Positions 16,892 to 26,502 of a stretch of 64,000 bases of DNA are shown here, one piece after another. The stretch lies in assembly GCF_001439685.1 (NCBI RefSeq), contig NZ_JYLH01000002.1, positions 558,001 through 622,000 on the forward strand, read 5' to 3'. Source of the stretch: Pseudomonas libanensis (GTDB lineage Bacteria > Pseudomonadota > Gammaproteobacteria > Pseudomonadales > Pseudomonadaceae). Within the stretch, counting starts at the first letter, position 1. Each line of letters opens with the position of its first letter. The notes below the pieces were generated by a model that saw only the letters and a list, made by a program, of their open reading frames with translations, did not search any database and was not told the origin of the DNA. The translations under genes were made by a program, and so were the position numbers.

Positions 16892-18109
16892 TCACACCTC
16901 CACATTGCCGACATTGAATACCTGCGCCGCGTACTGCAAAAACGAGGCGTCTTCGCAAACGTTCTTGACCGGGTCATCGGAGAACTTCACCACCGGCTCG
17001 CCGTGGACCCGCACCAGTTTCATCACGATGCTCAGCGGCTCCACACCTTGCACGTCACACGCCAGGCTGGTGCCCATGCCAAAGCCGAACCTGGCCTTGC
17101 CACGGATGTGACGCAGGATCGGCAGGCATTTTTCGAAGTTCAATCCATCGGAGAACATAAGGTCTTTGGTCATGGGGTCGATGCCAAGTTCCTTGTATCT
17201 GGCCAGCACCTTGTCGGCCCAGGCGATGGGGTCACCGGAATCCTGGCGCAGGCCGTCGTAGAGCTTGGCGAAGTACAGGTCGAAGTCCTTGAGGAAAAAA
17301 TCCGTGCTGATGCAGTCGGTCAGGGCAATGCCCAGGCGGCCACGGTACTCGCGCACCCAGTTTTCCAGCGCGGCATTCTGGCTTTCACGCAGGCGCCCCA
17401 GCTGCTGGTGCACCATCAGCCATTGGTGGGCCATGGTACCGATCAGCGGCAGGTCGAACTCGTAGGCCAGGTGCGCGTTGCTGGTGCCGACAAACTGGCC
17501 GGGGAAGTCGCGACGCATGATGTCCACCACTTCGCGCTGGGCCTTGAACGACAGGCGCCGACGGGTAGAGAAGTCAGACACGCGCAGGTCGGCCAATTCA
17601 TCGCGGCTGAGGTTTTTTTCCAGCCAGTCGAATTTCTGGTAGAGCTTGCGGGTGACGTCCTCCAGGGTGACGTCGGGGTATTTGTCACGGTTGCGCAATT
17701 CGCTGACCAGGGCCAGGACCGGTTGTTCGAACATGATGCAGTGCAACATCGGGCCGATTACACGGATGTTGAGCTGACCGTCGACCTCACTGACGTGGAT
17801 ATAACGCAGGTTGAAGCGGAACAGGCCAAGGAAGCGCTCGTAGTCCGGGGTGAGGTATTCGCGAAAACGCGGGTTGAACAAAAAGCGCAGCTCACCTTCG
17901 CGCATGTGCAGGCCGGCGAGTTTTTCCAGCTCATCGCGCATCTGCGGGATCAGGTGCCCGAGTTTTTCCCTGGAGCGCACGATGAAGTTGTATTCCACAT
18001 CGACATTGGGGTGCTGGTGCAATACCGCCTGCATCATGGTGAAGGTGTAGTAGTCAGTATCGAGCAGGCCCTGGATCACTGGGGATTGCTTGTCGTAGGC
18101 ACTTTCCAT
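16892..18109 (-). CDS. pncB: Nicotinate phosphoribosyltransferase
   Basis: 405-residue enzyme converting nicotinate and PRPP to nicotinate mononucleotide. N-terminal [32 protein letters not shown] and later [27 protein letters not shown], which includes the histidine (GTMAH) phosphorylated during catalysis, are PncB signatures. [25 protein letters not shown] is the PRPP/substrate region. It sits between pncA and nadE, 11 bases after pncA, and completes the route nicotinamide to nicotinate to NaMN. NaMN adenylyltransferase (nadD) is not in the window. Confidence 0.95.
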   Translation of the reverse strand: MESAYDKQSPVIQGLLDTDYYTFTMMQAVLHQHPNVDVEYNFIVRSREKLGHLIPQMRDELEKLAGLHMREGELRFLFNPRFREYLTPDYERFLGLFRFNLRYIHVSEVDGQLNIRVIGPMLHCIMFEQPVLALVSELRNRDKYPDVTLEDVTRKLYQKFDWLEKNLSRDELADLRVSDFSTRRRLSFKAQREVVDIMRRDFPGQFVGTSNAHLAYEFDLPLIGTMAHQWLMVHQQLGRLRESQNAALENWVREYRGRLGIALTDCISTDFFLKDFDLYFAKLYDGLRQDSGDPIAWADKVLARYKELGIDPMTKDLMFSDGLNFEKCLPILRHIRGKARFGFGMGTSLACDVQGVEPLSIVMKLVRVHGEPVVKFSDDPVKNVCEDASFLQYAAQVFNVGNVEV

Positions 18110-18120
18110 GGTGGGTCTCC

Positions 18121-18768
18121 TTAACGCGCGGCCATCGCGGCCAGTTCTTCGCGGGTACTGCTGATAACAGCACCGGCCTTGAGCAACTCGTTCACGGCCT
18201 GTACACCGCCCTCCTCACTGATGCTGCGGCAGGCCGGCAGGTGCAGGACGACTTGCAGGCCAGCCTTGAGCAGTTGCAGTGCGGTGGTCTTGACGCAGTA
18301 GTCCAGGGCCAGGCCGCCGACGATCACGCGGGCGACGCCCTGGGCCTTGAGGTACTCGATCACCCCGGTGGACAGCTTGTCGTGCAGGTCGTGGTAACAG
18401 GCGCCGTAGGGGTGCAGGTCGGGTTCGACGCCTTTCCAGATGAAGTAGTCGTAGTCATAGGGGCTGGGCAACTCGTCGAGCAAGGTGAAGCCCTCGGTGC
18501 CCGGCACACAGTGGCTGACCCAGGTGACATCGGCGTGGGCCAGGCCGGTGGGTTGCAGCATCTCGCTGTGCTGCGCTACTACCCAGGGTGCGTGGGGAGT
18601 GTGAGCGTCCTTGCTGCCGATGCGATGGCCGGCGAGGCTGGCCATGTAGTTGAGCTCGGCACCGATGCGGTCGCCACCGGCCACCGGCAATTCATTGGGG
18701 CACAGCGGCGTGAAGCTTTTCTGGGCGTCGACGTCGAATGAAGCGATAGCGGTTTTGGCAAGGGTCAT
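18121..18768 (-). CDS. pncA: Nicotinamidase (isochorismatase-like hydrolase)
   Basis: 215-residue amidase that hydrolyses nicotinamide to nicotinate. The catalytic triad is recognisable as the N-terminal FDVDAQ aspartate (D12/D14), K112 (FIWKGVEPD) and nucleophile C158 (GGLALDYCVKTTA). Metal ligands sit in KDAHTPHAPW (D54, H56, H59). The ATG at 18768 has GGAGA upstream; a further upstream ATG would overlap the leader. It heads the pncA-pncB-nadE operon, divergent from nrtR, with a perfect palindrome in between. Confidence 0.9.
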   Translation of the reverse strand: MTLAKTAIASFDVDAQKSFTPLCPNELPVAGGDRIGAELNYMASLAGHRIGSKDAHTPHAPWVVAQHSEMLQPTGLAHADVTWVSHCVPGTEGFTLLDELPSPYDYDYFIWKGVEPDLHPYGACYHDLHDKLSTGVIEYLKAQGVARVIVGGLALDYCVKTTALQLLKAGLQVVLHLPACRSISEEGGVQAVNELLKAGAVISSTREELAAMAAR

Positions 18769-18794
18769 GGCGATTCTCCGGTGGCCTGGAAACA

Positions 18795-18815
18795 AAAGTA
18801 CACGTCATGTACTTT
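18795..18815. promoter_or_regulatory. NrtR operator
   Basis: AAAGTACA (18795-18802), five bases, TGTACTTT (18808-18815): a perfect 8-bp inverted repeat 27 bases upstream of the pncA start codon and 99 upstream of nrtR. Its place between an NrtR gene and an NAD salvage operon makes it the probable NrtR box. Confidence 0.75.
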
Positions 18816-18913
18816 CATAGCAAGAAACATTTGTTTATCTAGGCGGACGTCAGTTCATGACATATCTGTTCGATCCGTTAGACTATGCCGGCCACTGTTG
18901 ATAAGGACCTGTC

Positions 18914-19606
18914 ATGCCACTTAGCGCCTACCTGCACACCGTCGATCTCTGCGTGCTGTGCTACTGCCGCGCCGCTGCAGAATTGAAGCTGCTGCTGAAT
19001 AAACGCGAAGCCGAGCCGTTCGCCGGGCATTGGGCACTGCCGGGTGTGGTTGTGAATGGCGACGTGCAAGACCTGAGCCTCAAGGATGCGGTGGAACGCT
19101 TGCGCGCCAGTGACAAGGTCGGCCTGGACCTGGCCTGGAGCGAACAGGTGGGCACGGTGGGCGACGCGTTTCGCGACCCGCGCTGCTGGTCTTCGTCGAC
19201 TTACTACCTGGCAATCGTGGCGGATGAAATGGCGCTGGGCGAGCACCAGGGCTGGTTTTCACTGAGTTCGGTGGCCGATGGCAGTATCAAGCTGCCATTC
19301 GATCACAACAGCATCGTGGCGGCCGTGCATGAGCGGCTGTTGTCGAAGTCGCTGTACAGCAACTTGCCGCTGATGTTCCTGGGCCCTGAATTCAGCGCGC
19401 CGGAAGCGACCACGATCTTCTCCCTGGTGCTGGCGCGGCCGGTATTGAAGACCAGTATTCGCCAGCGCCTGTTGAAACTCATGGAGGCGGGGTATCTGCG
19501 CGAGACGGGGCGCAAGAAGAATGGCGAAGGCGGCCGCCCCCAGGCGACGGTGGAAAATTTGAAGCCTGGGGCGGTTTACTTCTTTGATCGAAGCTTTGCT
19601 GACTGA
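18914..19606 (+). CDS. nrtR: NrtR-type Nudix/HTH repressor of NAD metabolism
   Basis: 230-residue regulator with an N-terminal Nudix-like domain (HTVDLCVLCYCRAAAELKLLLNKREAEPFAGHWALPGVVV) and a C-terminal winged helix (KTSIRQRLLKLMEAGYLRETGRKKNGEGGRPQ). The canonical Nudix catalytic glutamates are missing from the DLSLKDAVERLRASDKVGL stretch, as expected for NrtR, which senses ADP-ribose or related NAD products rather than hydrolysing them. Start ATG at 18914 has AAGGAC upstream. Divergent from pncA-pncB-nadE. It likely represses that operon through the palindrome at 18795-18815. Confidence 0.88.
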   Translation: MPLSAYLHTVDLCVLCYCRAAAELKLLLNKREAEPFAGHWALPGVVVNGDVQDLSLKDAVERLRASDKVGLDLAWSEQVGTVGDAFRDPRCWSSSTYYLAIVADEMALGEHQGWFSLSSVADGSIKLPFDHNSIVAAVHERLLSKSLYSNLPLMFLGPEFSAPEATTIFSLVLARPVLKTSIRQRLLKLMEAGYLRETGRKKNGEGGRPQATVENLKPGAVYFFDRSFAD

Positions 19607-19648
19607 CGCGCCTGCAGGAACAGCGAAGGTGGAAACCCGGGGGTGGCT

Positions 19649-20422
19649 TTAGTTCATCCAGTTGCCACCATCGACGTTGTAGGTCTGGGCCACCACATAG
19701 TCGGCCTCCTTCGAAGCCAGGAAAATCGCCATGCCGGTCAGGTCTTCGGCCGTGCCCATCCGCCCAAACGGCACCTCATCCCCTACCCGCTTTTTCTTCT
19801 CGCCAGGCGCCAAACCTTCATGCCTGGCGAACAGCGCGTCTACCCCGTCCCAGTGCTCGCCGTCCACCACGCCCGGGGCGATGGCGTTGACGTTGATGCC
19901 CTGCTTGATCAGGTTCAGCCCCGCCGATTGCGTCAGGCTGATCACCGCTGCCTTGGTCGCGCAATAGACCGCCACCAACGGCTCGCCACGCCGCCCCGCC
20001 TGGCTGGCCATGTTGATGATCTTGCCGCCGTGCCCCTGGCGGATCATCTGCCGGGCGGCGGCCTGCAAGGTGAACAGGGTGCCGGCAACGTTGATCGAGA
20101 ACAGCCGCTCAAAGCTGTCACGGGTGATGTCGACGATGGGCGCCAGGTCGAACAGTGCCGCATTGTTGATCAGGATATCCAGCTTGCCGGCATGGGCCAC
20201 CACCGTGGCGATTGCGATGTCGATGCAAGCCTGATCGGTGACGTCCATCGCCACCGCGTAGGCCTGGGGCCCCAGTTCGGCGGCAGTGGCCTGGGCCCGT
20301 TGCAGGTTGATGTCGGCAATGGCAACGGTGGCGCCTTCGGCGATGTAGGCCTGGGCAAACGTGCGGCCAATGCCCCGCGCCGATCCGGTGATCAGCGCGC
20401 TTTTACCTTCGAGTCGTTTCAT
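19649..20422 (-). CDS. smoS: Sorbitol (L-iditol) 2-dehydrogenase, SDR family
   Basis: 257-residue short-chain dehydrogenase: cofactor motif TGSARGIGR (about 12-20), NNAALFD (about 88), catalytic S-Y-K as MASQAGRRGE...YCATK (Y/K near 153/157), and C-terminal ADYVVAQTYNVDGGNWMN. The sequence closely resembles SmoS/PolS, which oxidises D-sorbitol to D-fructose with NAD+. It starts 12 bases after the stop of the polyol-binding protein gene and shares its operon. In related operons permease and ATPase genes lie between these two; here they are absent. Confidence 0.85.
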   Translation of the reverse strand: MKRLEGKSALITGSARGIGRTFAQAYIAEGATVAIADINLQRAQATAAELGPQAYAVAMDVTDQACIDIAIATVVAHAGKLDILINNAALFDLAPIVDITRDSFERLFSINVAGTLFTLQAAARQMIRQGHGGKIINMASQAGRRGEPLVAVYCATKAAVISLTQSAGLNLIKQGINVNAIAPGVVDGEHWDGVDALFARHEGLAPGEKKKRVGDEVPFGRMGTAEDLTGMAIFLASKEADYVVAQTYNVDGGNWMN

Positions 20423-20434
20423 CGGGATGTCCTG

Positions 20435-21751
<1,317 letters not shown>

Positions 21752-21962
21752 GGCGGTTTCCACCTGTTGTTTTTGTTGTCGAGCCCCGATTACAGCAGCT
21801 TGGCCTGGCCCTCACAAACGCCTGGCGAATCCGCGCCTGATACTTTTTTAACCCCGTGGCCAGGAGCAAAAAAGTATCAGTGCCAAGTGAAACCGGGAGT
21901 AGCGCGCTGATTGCCAGTGCGCGTATTTTTAAGGCCATTGCATACCTACAAGAGGCATCAGC

Positions 21963-22886
21963 ATGCCCGTCAGTCGCGCCCAACTGTTTGAGCACCGCCC
22001 TGCCGAACTCGAAGTGATCCTGCCCGAACCGCAGCATTGCTTTCGCTGGTTCGAACATGACTATCCCTATGAGCTGGCGCGCTGGAACCATCACCCCGAA
22101 TTTGAAATCCACTTGATCCGCCAAGGCAGCGGCAAGCTGGTGGCGGGTGACTATATCGGTGCCTTCAGCGCCGGGCACGTCGCGCTGATCGGCCCTGACC
22201 TGCCCCACGACTGGATCGGCGACCTGGCCCCCGGCGAATACCTGAGTGGCCGCGATGTGGTGCTGCAATTCGACGGCGCCGCCCTCCTCGCCCTGCGCAA
22301 GGCCCTGCCGGAACTTGGTGATTTACAGCCGCTGTTTGAACAGGCCCGACGTGGCATTGAATTCACCGGTGAGGCGGCGGTTAACGCCGCCAGGCTGATG
22401 GAAGCCATCGGCAGCGCCCATGGCCTGCAACGCCTGATTCTGTTCCTGCAACTGCTCGATATCCTCCAACATGCCCCGCCCTCACAGGCCAAGGCCCTGG
22501 CCAGCCCATGCTATGCACCGACCCTGGATGCGCGCAGTGCCGAACGCATCAACCAAGCCTTCGATTACCTGATGCGCGAACTGACGGGCGATGTGCGCCT
22601 GTCGGACATTGCCCGGCAACTGGAGATGAGCGAACCGGGCTTCTCACGCTTTTTCAAGCGCAATACCGGCCACGGCTTTATCGACCTGATGCGCAAATTC
22701 CGCGTGCAGCGTGCCTGTCGGTTGTTGTTGCAAAGCCAGATGTCAGTGGCGGATATCTGCTTTGAAGTGGGCTACGCCAACCTGTCCAATTTCAACCGCC
22801 ACTTTCGCATCGAAATGCACCAGACGCCGAGCGAATACCGGCGGCAGACTGCCCTGCATCTATTCAATCCCATCGCCAAGGTCTGA
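21963..22886 (+). CDS. mtlR: AraC-family activator, MtlR-like
   Basis: 307-residue regulator. The N-terminal cupin-like sensor (FRWFEHDYPYELARWNHHPEFEIHLIRQGSGKLVAGDYIGAFSAGHVALIGPDLPHDWIG) is followed by two C-terminal helix-turn-helix motifs (VRLSDIARQLEMSEPGFSRFFKRNTGHGF and MSVADICFEVGYANLSNFNRHFRIEMHQTPSEYR). The order and sequence resemble MtlR, the mannitol/sorbitol/arabitol operon activator of P. fluorescens. Divergent from the polyol-binding protein gene; the 211-base gap would hold both promoters, but I could not define the operator. Confidence 0.8.
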   Translation: MPVSRAQLFEHRPAELEVILPEPQHCFRWFEHDYPYELARWNHHPEFEIHLIRQGSGKLVAGDYIGAFSAGHVALIGPDLPHDWIGDLAPGEYLSGRDVVLQFDGAALLALRKALPELGDLQPLFEQARRGIEFTGEAAVNAARLMEAIGSAHGLQRLILFLQLLDILQHAPPSQAKALASPCYAPTLDARSAERINQAFDYLMRELTGDVRLSDIARQLEMSEPGFSRFFKRNTGHGFIDLMRKFRVQRACRLLLQSQMSVADICFEVGYANLSNFNRHFRIEMHQTPSEYRRQTALHLFNPIAKV

Positions 22887-22972
22887 GCCTGTTGGTTTTC
22901 TGACCAAATCGTCGGCTAATTCGCGTTTTTTCTAAACAGTTCAAGCCATTGAGGCAAGTTGGTACAGCCTGT

Positions 22973-22984
22973 GCAAACGTTTGC
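22973..22984. promoter_or_regulatory. LacI/PurR-type operator upstream of nucleoside uptake genes
   Basis: GCAAACGTTTGC at 22973-22984 is a perfect 12-bp palindrome and equals the core of the E. coli PurR box (CGCAAACGTTTGCG). It lies 74 bases upstream of the Tsx-like channel gene. A LacI-family regulator sensing purines or nucleosides would fit; none is encoded nearby. Confidence 0.6.
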
Positions 22985-23057
22985 GGAACGAACTTGCGCA
23001 CCAAGTTCACCCTACCCGGCAAATCGGGCTCCAACCGCGTACGAATAAGGATTTTCA

Positions 23058-24008
23058 ATGCACCCCACCTCAAGGCCCCGCGCTTGCTTTGGTGTTTCCT
23101 TGCTACTGGCCGCCGTTACGGGAGTACTCAGTGCACCCATTTTGGCGCAGGAAAAGCCCGTCGATGACTCAGCACAGGGCGAAGCCCTCAGCCCAGAAGC
23201 CAATCCCCCGGCAAAAAAAGGCGTTTATCTGTCGGAGTGGTTCAACCAGGACCTGACGCTGATCGGCAGCAAAGACATCAGCTTCGGCCCCAAGCCCCAG
23301 GACGACGTTTACCTGGAATACGAGTACTTCGGGCGCAAAGGGCCCTTTGAGTTGTACGGTTATATCGACGTACCGAAGATCCTCACCATCGGTAACAGCA
23401 ATGACAAAGGCGTGTGGGACCATGGCTCGCCGGTGTTCATGGAGCATGAACCGCGGATCTCCATCGACTACCTCGCGGGCCGCAGCCTGGCGATTGGCCC
23501 GTTCAAGGAATGGTATGTGGCCTTTGACTGGATCTACGACCATGGCAGCAACAAGGAAAACCGCGCCAACACCCTGTACAGCGGCCTGGGCACCGATATC
23601 GAGACCCACTCGCGGGTCAACCTGTCGGCCAACTTTTATGGGCGCTATCAGTGGGAAAACTATGGCGCCAGCAACGAATACTCCTGGGACGGCTACCGTG
23701 CGCAAATGAAGTACATCGTGCCCATCGGCAAGTTCGACAATGGTGCTTCGCTCACTTATATCGGTTTTACCAACTACGATTTCGGTTCCGACCTGCACAA
23801 GGACAACCCGGCGCGCACCGCTAATTCCCTGGTGGCCACCAACGTGCTGCTGTACTCATTCACTCACCTGCGTTTTACCTTGGTGGGGCGTTACTTTCAT
23901 AACGGCGGTAACTGGGAGGACGGCAGCGAGTTGAATTTCGGCGAAGGCAACTTCCGCGCTCGCTCCGACGGCTGGGGTTACTACGCCGGCGTGGGCTACC
24001 AATTTTGA
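23058..24008 (+). CDS. Tsx-like nucleoside-specific outer-membrane channel
   Basis: 316-residue outer-membrane beta-barrel of the Tsx/OmpK nucleoside-channel family. Signal peptide (RACFGVSLLLAAVTGVLSAPILA), then alternating strands such as DDVYLEYEYFGRKGPFELYGYIDVPKIL and MEHEPRISIDYLAGRSLAIGPFKEWYVAFDWIYDH, ending GWGYYAGVGYQF with a terminal phenylalanine typical of barrel proteins. It would admit nucleosides to the periplasm. It precedes a purine nucleoside permease by 14 bases and sits behind a PurR-like palindrome. AAGGA precedes the ATG. Confidence 0.83.
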   Translation: MHPTSRPRACFGVSLLLAAVTGVLSAPILAQEKPVDDSAQGEALSPEANPPAKKGVYLSEWFNQDLTLIGSKDISFGPKPQDDVYLEYEYFGRKGPFELYGYIDVPKILTIGNSNDKGVWDHGSPVFMEHEPRISIDYLAGRSLAIGPFKEWYVAFDWIYDHGSNKENRANTLYSGLGTDIETHSRVNLSANFYGRYQWENYGASNEYSWDGYRAQMKYIVPIGKFDNGASLTYIGFTNYDFGSDLHKDNPARTANSLVATNVLLYSFTHLRFTLVGRYFHNGGNWEDGSELNFGEGNFRARSDGWGYYAGVGYQF

Positions 24009-24022
24009 TCAAGGAGCTATAG

Positions 24023-25054
24023 ATGAAAGCACTTACCCGTGTCTCGCTGGCCGTCGGCCTGGCACTGTTGCCCCACGTGGTGCTGGCGGATAACCCGGCG
24101 CCGATCAAGCCCAAGGTGATGTTGATCGCGATGTTCGCCCCCGAGGCGCAAACCTGGATCGACCGCCTGGAACTCAAGCAAGAAGTGCGCGTGCCGGGCT
24201 TGTCTGCCGACTATCCGGTGATTCGCTGCAACACCCAGGAGGTGTGCCTGCTGGTGACCGGCATGGGCCAGACCAATGCTGCCGCGTCGACCCTGGCCCT
24301 GGCCCTGTCACCCAAGTTCGACCTGCGCCAGAGCTACTTCCTGATCGCCGGGATTGCCGGCATCAGCCCCAAGCACGGCACCATCGGCACTGCAGCCTGG
24401 GCTCATTACCTGGTGGAGTTTGGCACCCAGTGGGAGCTTGATTCCCGGGATGCGCCCAAGGATTGGCCAACCGGTTATATCGGTATCAACGCCAAGGGCC
24501 CCAACGAAAAACCACCATTGGACTACAAGACCGAAGTGTTCGAGCTCAACCCCAAGCTGCAAGCCAAGGCCTTTGCCTTGTCGCACCAGGTGGAGCTGAC
24601 GGAAAGCAAGGAATCGGCCGCCTGGCGCAAACACTACCCTGCCGCTCCGGCCAACCAGCCACCACAAGTCACGCGCTGCGACACCCTGGCGGGCAACACT
24701 TGGTTTTCCGGCACACGCTTGAGCGAACGCGCCGAAGTCTGGACCAAATTGCTCACCGACAATAAAGGCGAGTACTGCACCACCCAACAGGAAGACAACT
24801 CCACCTATGAAGCGCTGCTGCGTGCCAGCCGCGAAGGCTTGGTGGATATCCAGCGCCTGGCCGTGGTGCGCGCGGGCTCCGACTTTGACCGGCCTTACCC
24901 GGGTTACAGCGAGGTAGACAACCTGCTCAAGTATGCGGACCAGGGCGGCTTTGTACCGGCGCTGGAAAACCTGTATCGCACGGGCAATCCGTTGGTCCAG
25001 GCGATTGTGAAGGATTGGTCGACGTGGGAAAAAGGCGTACCTGAGACCAAGTAA
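24023..25054 (+). CDS. Purine nucleoside permease / periplasmic nucleosidase-like protein (NUP family)
   Basis: 343-residue exported protein of the NUP (purine nucleoside permease) family, related in fold to nucleoside phosphorylases. Signal peptide MKALTRVSLAVGLALLPHVVLA; family blocks PKVMLIAMFAPEAQTWIDRLELKQ, LLVTGMGQTNAAASTLALALSPKFDL, YFLIAGIAGISPKHGTIGTAAWAHYLVEFGTQWELD, and EDNSTYEALLRASREGLVD. It contains no transmembrane bundle, so a soluble periplasmic nucleoside-binding or -cleaving role is more likely than true permease. It forms a two-gene operon with the Tsx-like channel. A REP hairpin follows. Confidence 0.83.
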   Translation: MKALTRVSLAVGLALLPHVVLADNPAPIKPKVMLIAMFAPEAQTWIDRLELKQEVRVPGLSADYPVIRCNTQEVCLLVTGMGQTNAAASTLALALSPKFDLRQSYFLIAGIAGISPKHGTIGTAAWAHYLVEFGTQWELDSRDAPKDWPTGYIGINAKGPNEKPPLDYKTEVFELNPKLQAKAFALSHQVELTESKESAAWRKHYPAAPANQPPQVTRCDTLAGNTWFSGTRLSERAEVWTKLLTDNKGEYCTTQQEDNSTYEALLRASREGLVDIQRLAVVRAGSDFDRPYPGYSEVDNLLKYADQGGFVPALENLYRTGNPLVQAIVKDWSTWEKGVPETK

Positions 25055-25062
25055 AGATCTGA

Positions 25063-25088
25063 ATGTGGGAGCAAGCCCCCTCCCACAT
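25063..25088. repeat. REP-like hairpin
   Basis: ATGTGGGA and TCCCACAT (8-bp perfect arms) enclose gcaagccccc, a single short REP unit nine bases after the nucleoside permease stop codon. Confidence 0.65.
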
Positions 25089-25135
25089 TTGATACGGTTT
25101 GACTCACCGCCGACAAGCGAACTGTTTTAACGCAC

Positions 25136-25167
25136 CCTGCAGGCACCGGGTTGCCCGGGCCTGCAGG
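25136..25167 (-). terminator. Strong hairpin after the metallothionein gene
   Basis: CCTGCAGGC (25136-25144) pairs with GCCTGCAGG (25159-25167), with inner CCGGG/CCCGG pairing, giving a long GC-rich stem ten bases beyond the metallothionein stop. It lacks a clear T-run, so it may be a transcript-stabilising hairpin rather than a classic terminator. Confidence 0.45.
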
Positions 25168-25176
25168 TCGAACACC

Positions 25177-25347
25177 TCAGGTGTGGGCCGACTTGGCGCA
25201 CTCGCAGCCCGTCGCGGCGGCGCAAGGCTCACCGTGGGCATGGTGCTCGGCACAGCCCTGGCAGCAATAGCCTTTACCGTCCCTCATGATCGCATCGCTG
25301 CCCAGTACGCATTTGCAGTGTGGGCAAGCACAGGTTTGATCTGGCAT
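25177..25347 (-). CDS. bmtA: Bacterial metallothionein (SmtA/BmtA family)
   Basis: 56-residue cysteine-rich metal-binding protein. Ten cysteines are at 6, 8, 11, 13, 28, 29, 32, 42, 48 and 50, in the pattern CACPHCKC...YCCQGCAEHHAHGEPC...CEC, with histidines at 35, 36 and 38. This is the Pseudomonas BmtA pattern, binding Zn, Cd or Cu. Start ATG at 25347 is preceded by AAAAGGAGTCTGACC, an excellent ribosome-binding site. The gene is very short and easily missed. It would buffer zinc or detoxify cadmium in the cytoplasm. It stands alone between a REP/hairpin and a small DMT transporter pair on the same strand. Confidence 0.92.
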   Translation of the reverse strand: MPDQTCACPHCKCVLGSDAIMRDGKGYCCQGCAEHHAHGEPCAAATGCECAKSAHT

Positions 25348-25436
25348 GGTCAGACTCCTTTTTCATGGTCGTCGCGATGCGGCGAACACCGCACCTTAAG
25401 CAGTGACTGCGCACACGACGCCAAGGTTCAGCGCCA

Positions 25437-25892
25437 TCAGTCGGCCGCCCGGGTATTGCTGCGATACATGAACACCAGCGCCAGCGCCAGGCAGAGCATC
25501 GCCACGATGCGGCTGCCCGATAACTCGATGGCCGGGTTGCCCAACCAGCCGAAGTTGTCGATCAGCATGCCCATGCCCAACTGCCCGACAATCACCGCCA
25601 CCGTGGCGACAGCCGTGCCGACCACCGGCACCGCGCCGACCATCACCAGCATGTACACCACACCGAACAAGGCACCGGTCAATTGCCATTTCGGCACGTC
25701 CAGCAGGCTGACGGCCTGTGCCGGCTCGAAGAAAAATATCAACAACGCCGTGATGAGCGCGCCAACGGCAAAGGTCAGCAGGCTGCTGCGCAACACCCCG
25801 ACTGTCTGGCCCAGGCACCCATTGATCGCGGCCTGCACGCTCAACACCGCCCCTGCAGCAATCACCACCACCAATAACAGAATCAGATTCAT
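25437..25892 (-). CDS. Small DMT transporter, YdcZ/DUF606 family (subunit 2)
   Basis: 151-residue membrane protein with about five hydrophobic helices: MNLILLLVVVIAAGAVLSVQAAINGCLGQTVG and LTGALFGVVYMLVMVGAVPVVGTAVATVAVIVGQLGMGMLIDNFGWLG. The duplicated GQLG...DNFGW motif is typical of YdcZ proteins. The start is ATG 25892, four bases after the stop of a paralogue, so the two half-size proteins probably form a heterodimeric exporter or importer. A LysR regulator is divergent from the pair. Substrate unknown. Confidence 0.78.
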   Translation of the reverse strand: MNLILLLVVVIAAGAVLSVQAAINGCLGQTVGVLRSSLLTFAVGALITALLIFFFEPAQAVSLLDVPKWQLTGALFGVVYMLVMVGAVPVVGTAVATVAVIVGQLGMGMLIDNFGWLGNPAIELSGSRIVAMLCLALALVFMYRSNTRAAD

Positions 25893-25896
25893 CGTC

Positions 25897-26385
25897 TTAC
25901 CCTCGTGCAATCAGGACCAATGCCGCCACAATCAACGCCAGCGCGATCCAGCGCTCGCCATTGACGCGCTTGCGTGCCGTGCCGAACCAGCCGAAGTGGT
26001 CGATCAACACACTCTTGCCCACCTGGCCCGACAGGATCGCAATCATGGTCATGGCGATACCGATGTGGGGCGTGGCGAGTGTCAGCACCACCACATACAT
26101 CGGCCCCAAAAACCCGCCGATCAACTGCCAGCGTGGCAGTTGGGTGAATGCCGGGCCCTGCTGCGGGCCGCTGAACAGCAGCAGCAGAAGCAGGATCGCC
26201 GTGCCGACGCCGAAGATGCTCAAGGTCGCCCACAAATGCCCGACCTGCGCGCCCAACGGCCCAAGCAACCCGGCCTCCACGGACAGCCCCATGCCCGCCA
26301 GGATCACCAACGGCAATAACAGCAGCCGTAGGAGGTTTTTATTCGGCCTGGCCTGCGCCATGCCCTCGATAGTGCGTGCCTGCAT
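25897..26385 (-). CDS. Small DMT transporter, YdcZ/DUF606 family (subunit 1)
   Basis: 162-residue paralogue of the following gene with the same layout: LLLPLVILAGMGLSVEAGLLGPLGAQVG, LIGGFLGPMYVVVLTLATPHIGIAMTMIAILSGQVGKSVLIDHFGWFG. Both proteins share the (G)Q(L/V)G...D(N/H)FGW block, so they arose by tandem duplication. ATG 26385 has AGGTG upstream; a second ATG at 26361 is possible. Divergent from the LysR gene at 26503, which may control it. Confidence 0.77.
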   Translation of the reverse strand: MQARTIEGMAQARPNKNLLRLLLLPLVILAGMGLSVEAGLLGPLGAQVGHLWATLSIFGVGTAILLLLLLFSGPQQGPAFTQLPRWQLIGGFLGPMYVVVLTLATPHIGIAMTMIAILSGQVGKSVLIDHFGWFGTARKRVNGERWIALALIVAALVLIARG

Positions 26386-26502
26386 ACATCACCTGCGTAT
26401 CAAGAAAAGAAACATGGCGTGCATTATCCGGTGGCCGCCCTGTGCGATAAATGGGAGTATACGGACAACACCTTTGCGCAATACGCACAGCCTGGAGGCA
26501 TG

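Noticed and set aside
25099..26319. A long plus-strand open frame opposite the metallothionein and DMT genes
   Set aside because: Its translation is low-complexity (Thr, Ser, His, Gln rich) and antisense to three well-supported genes.
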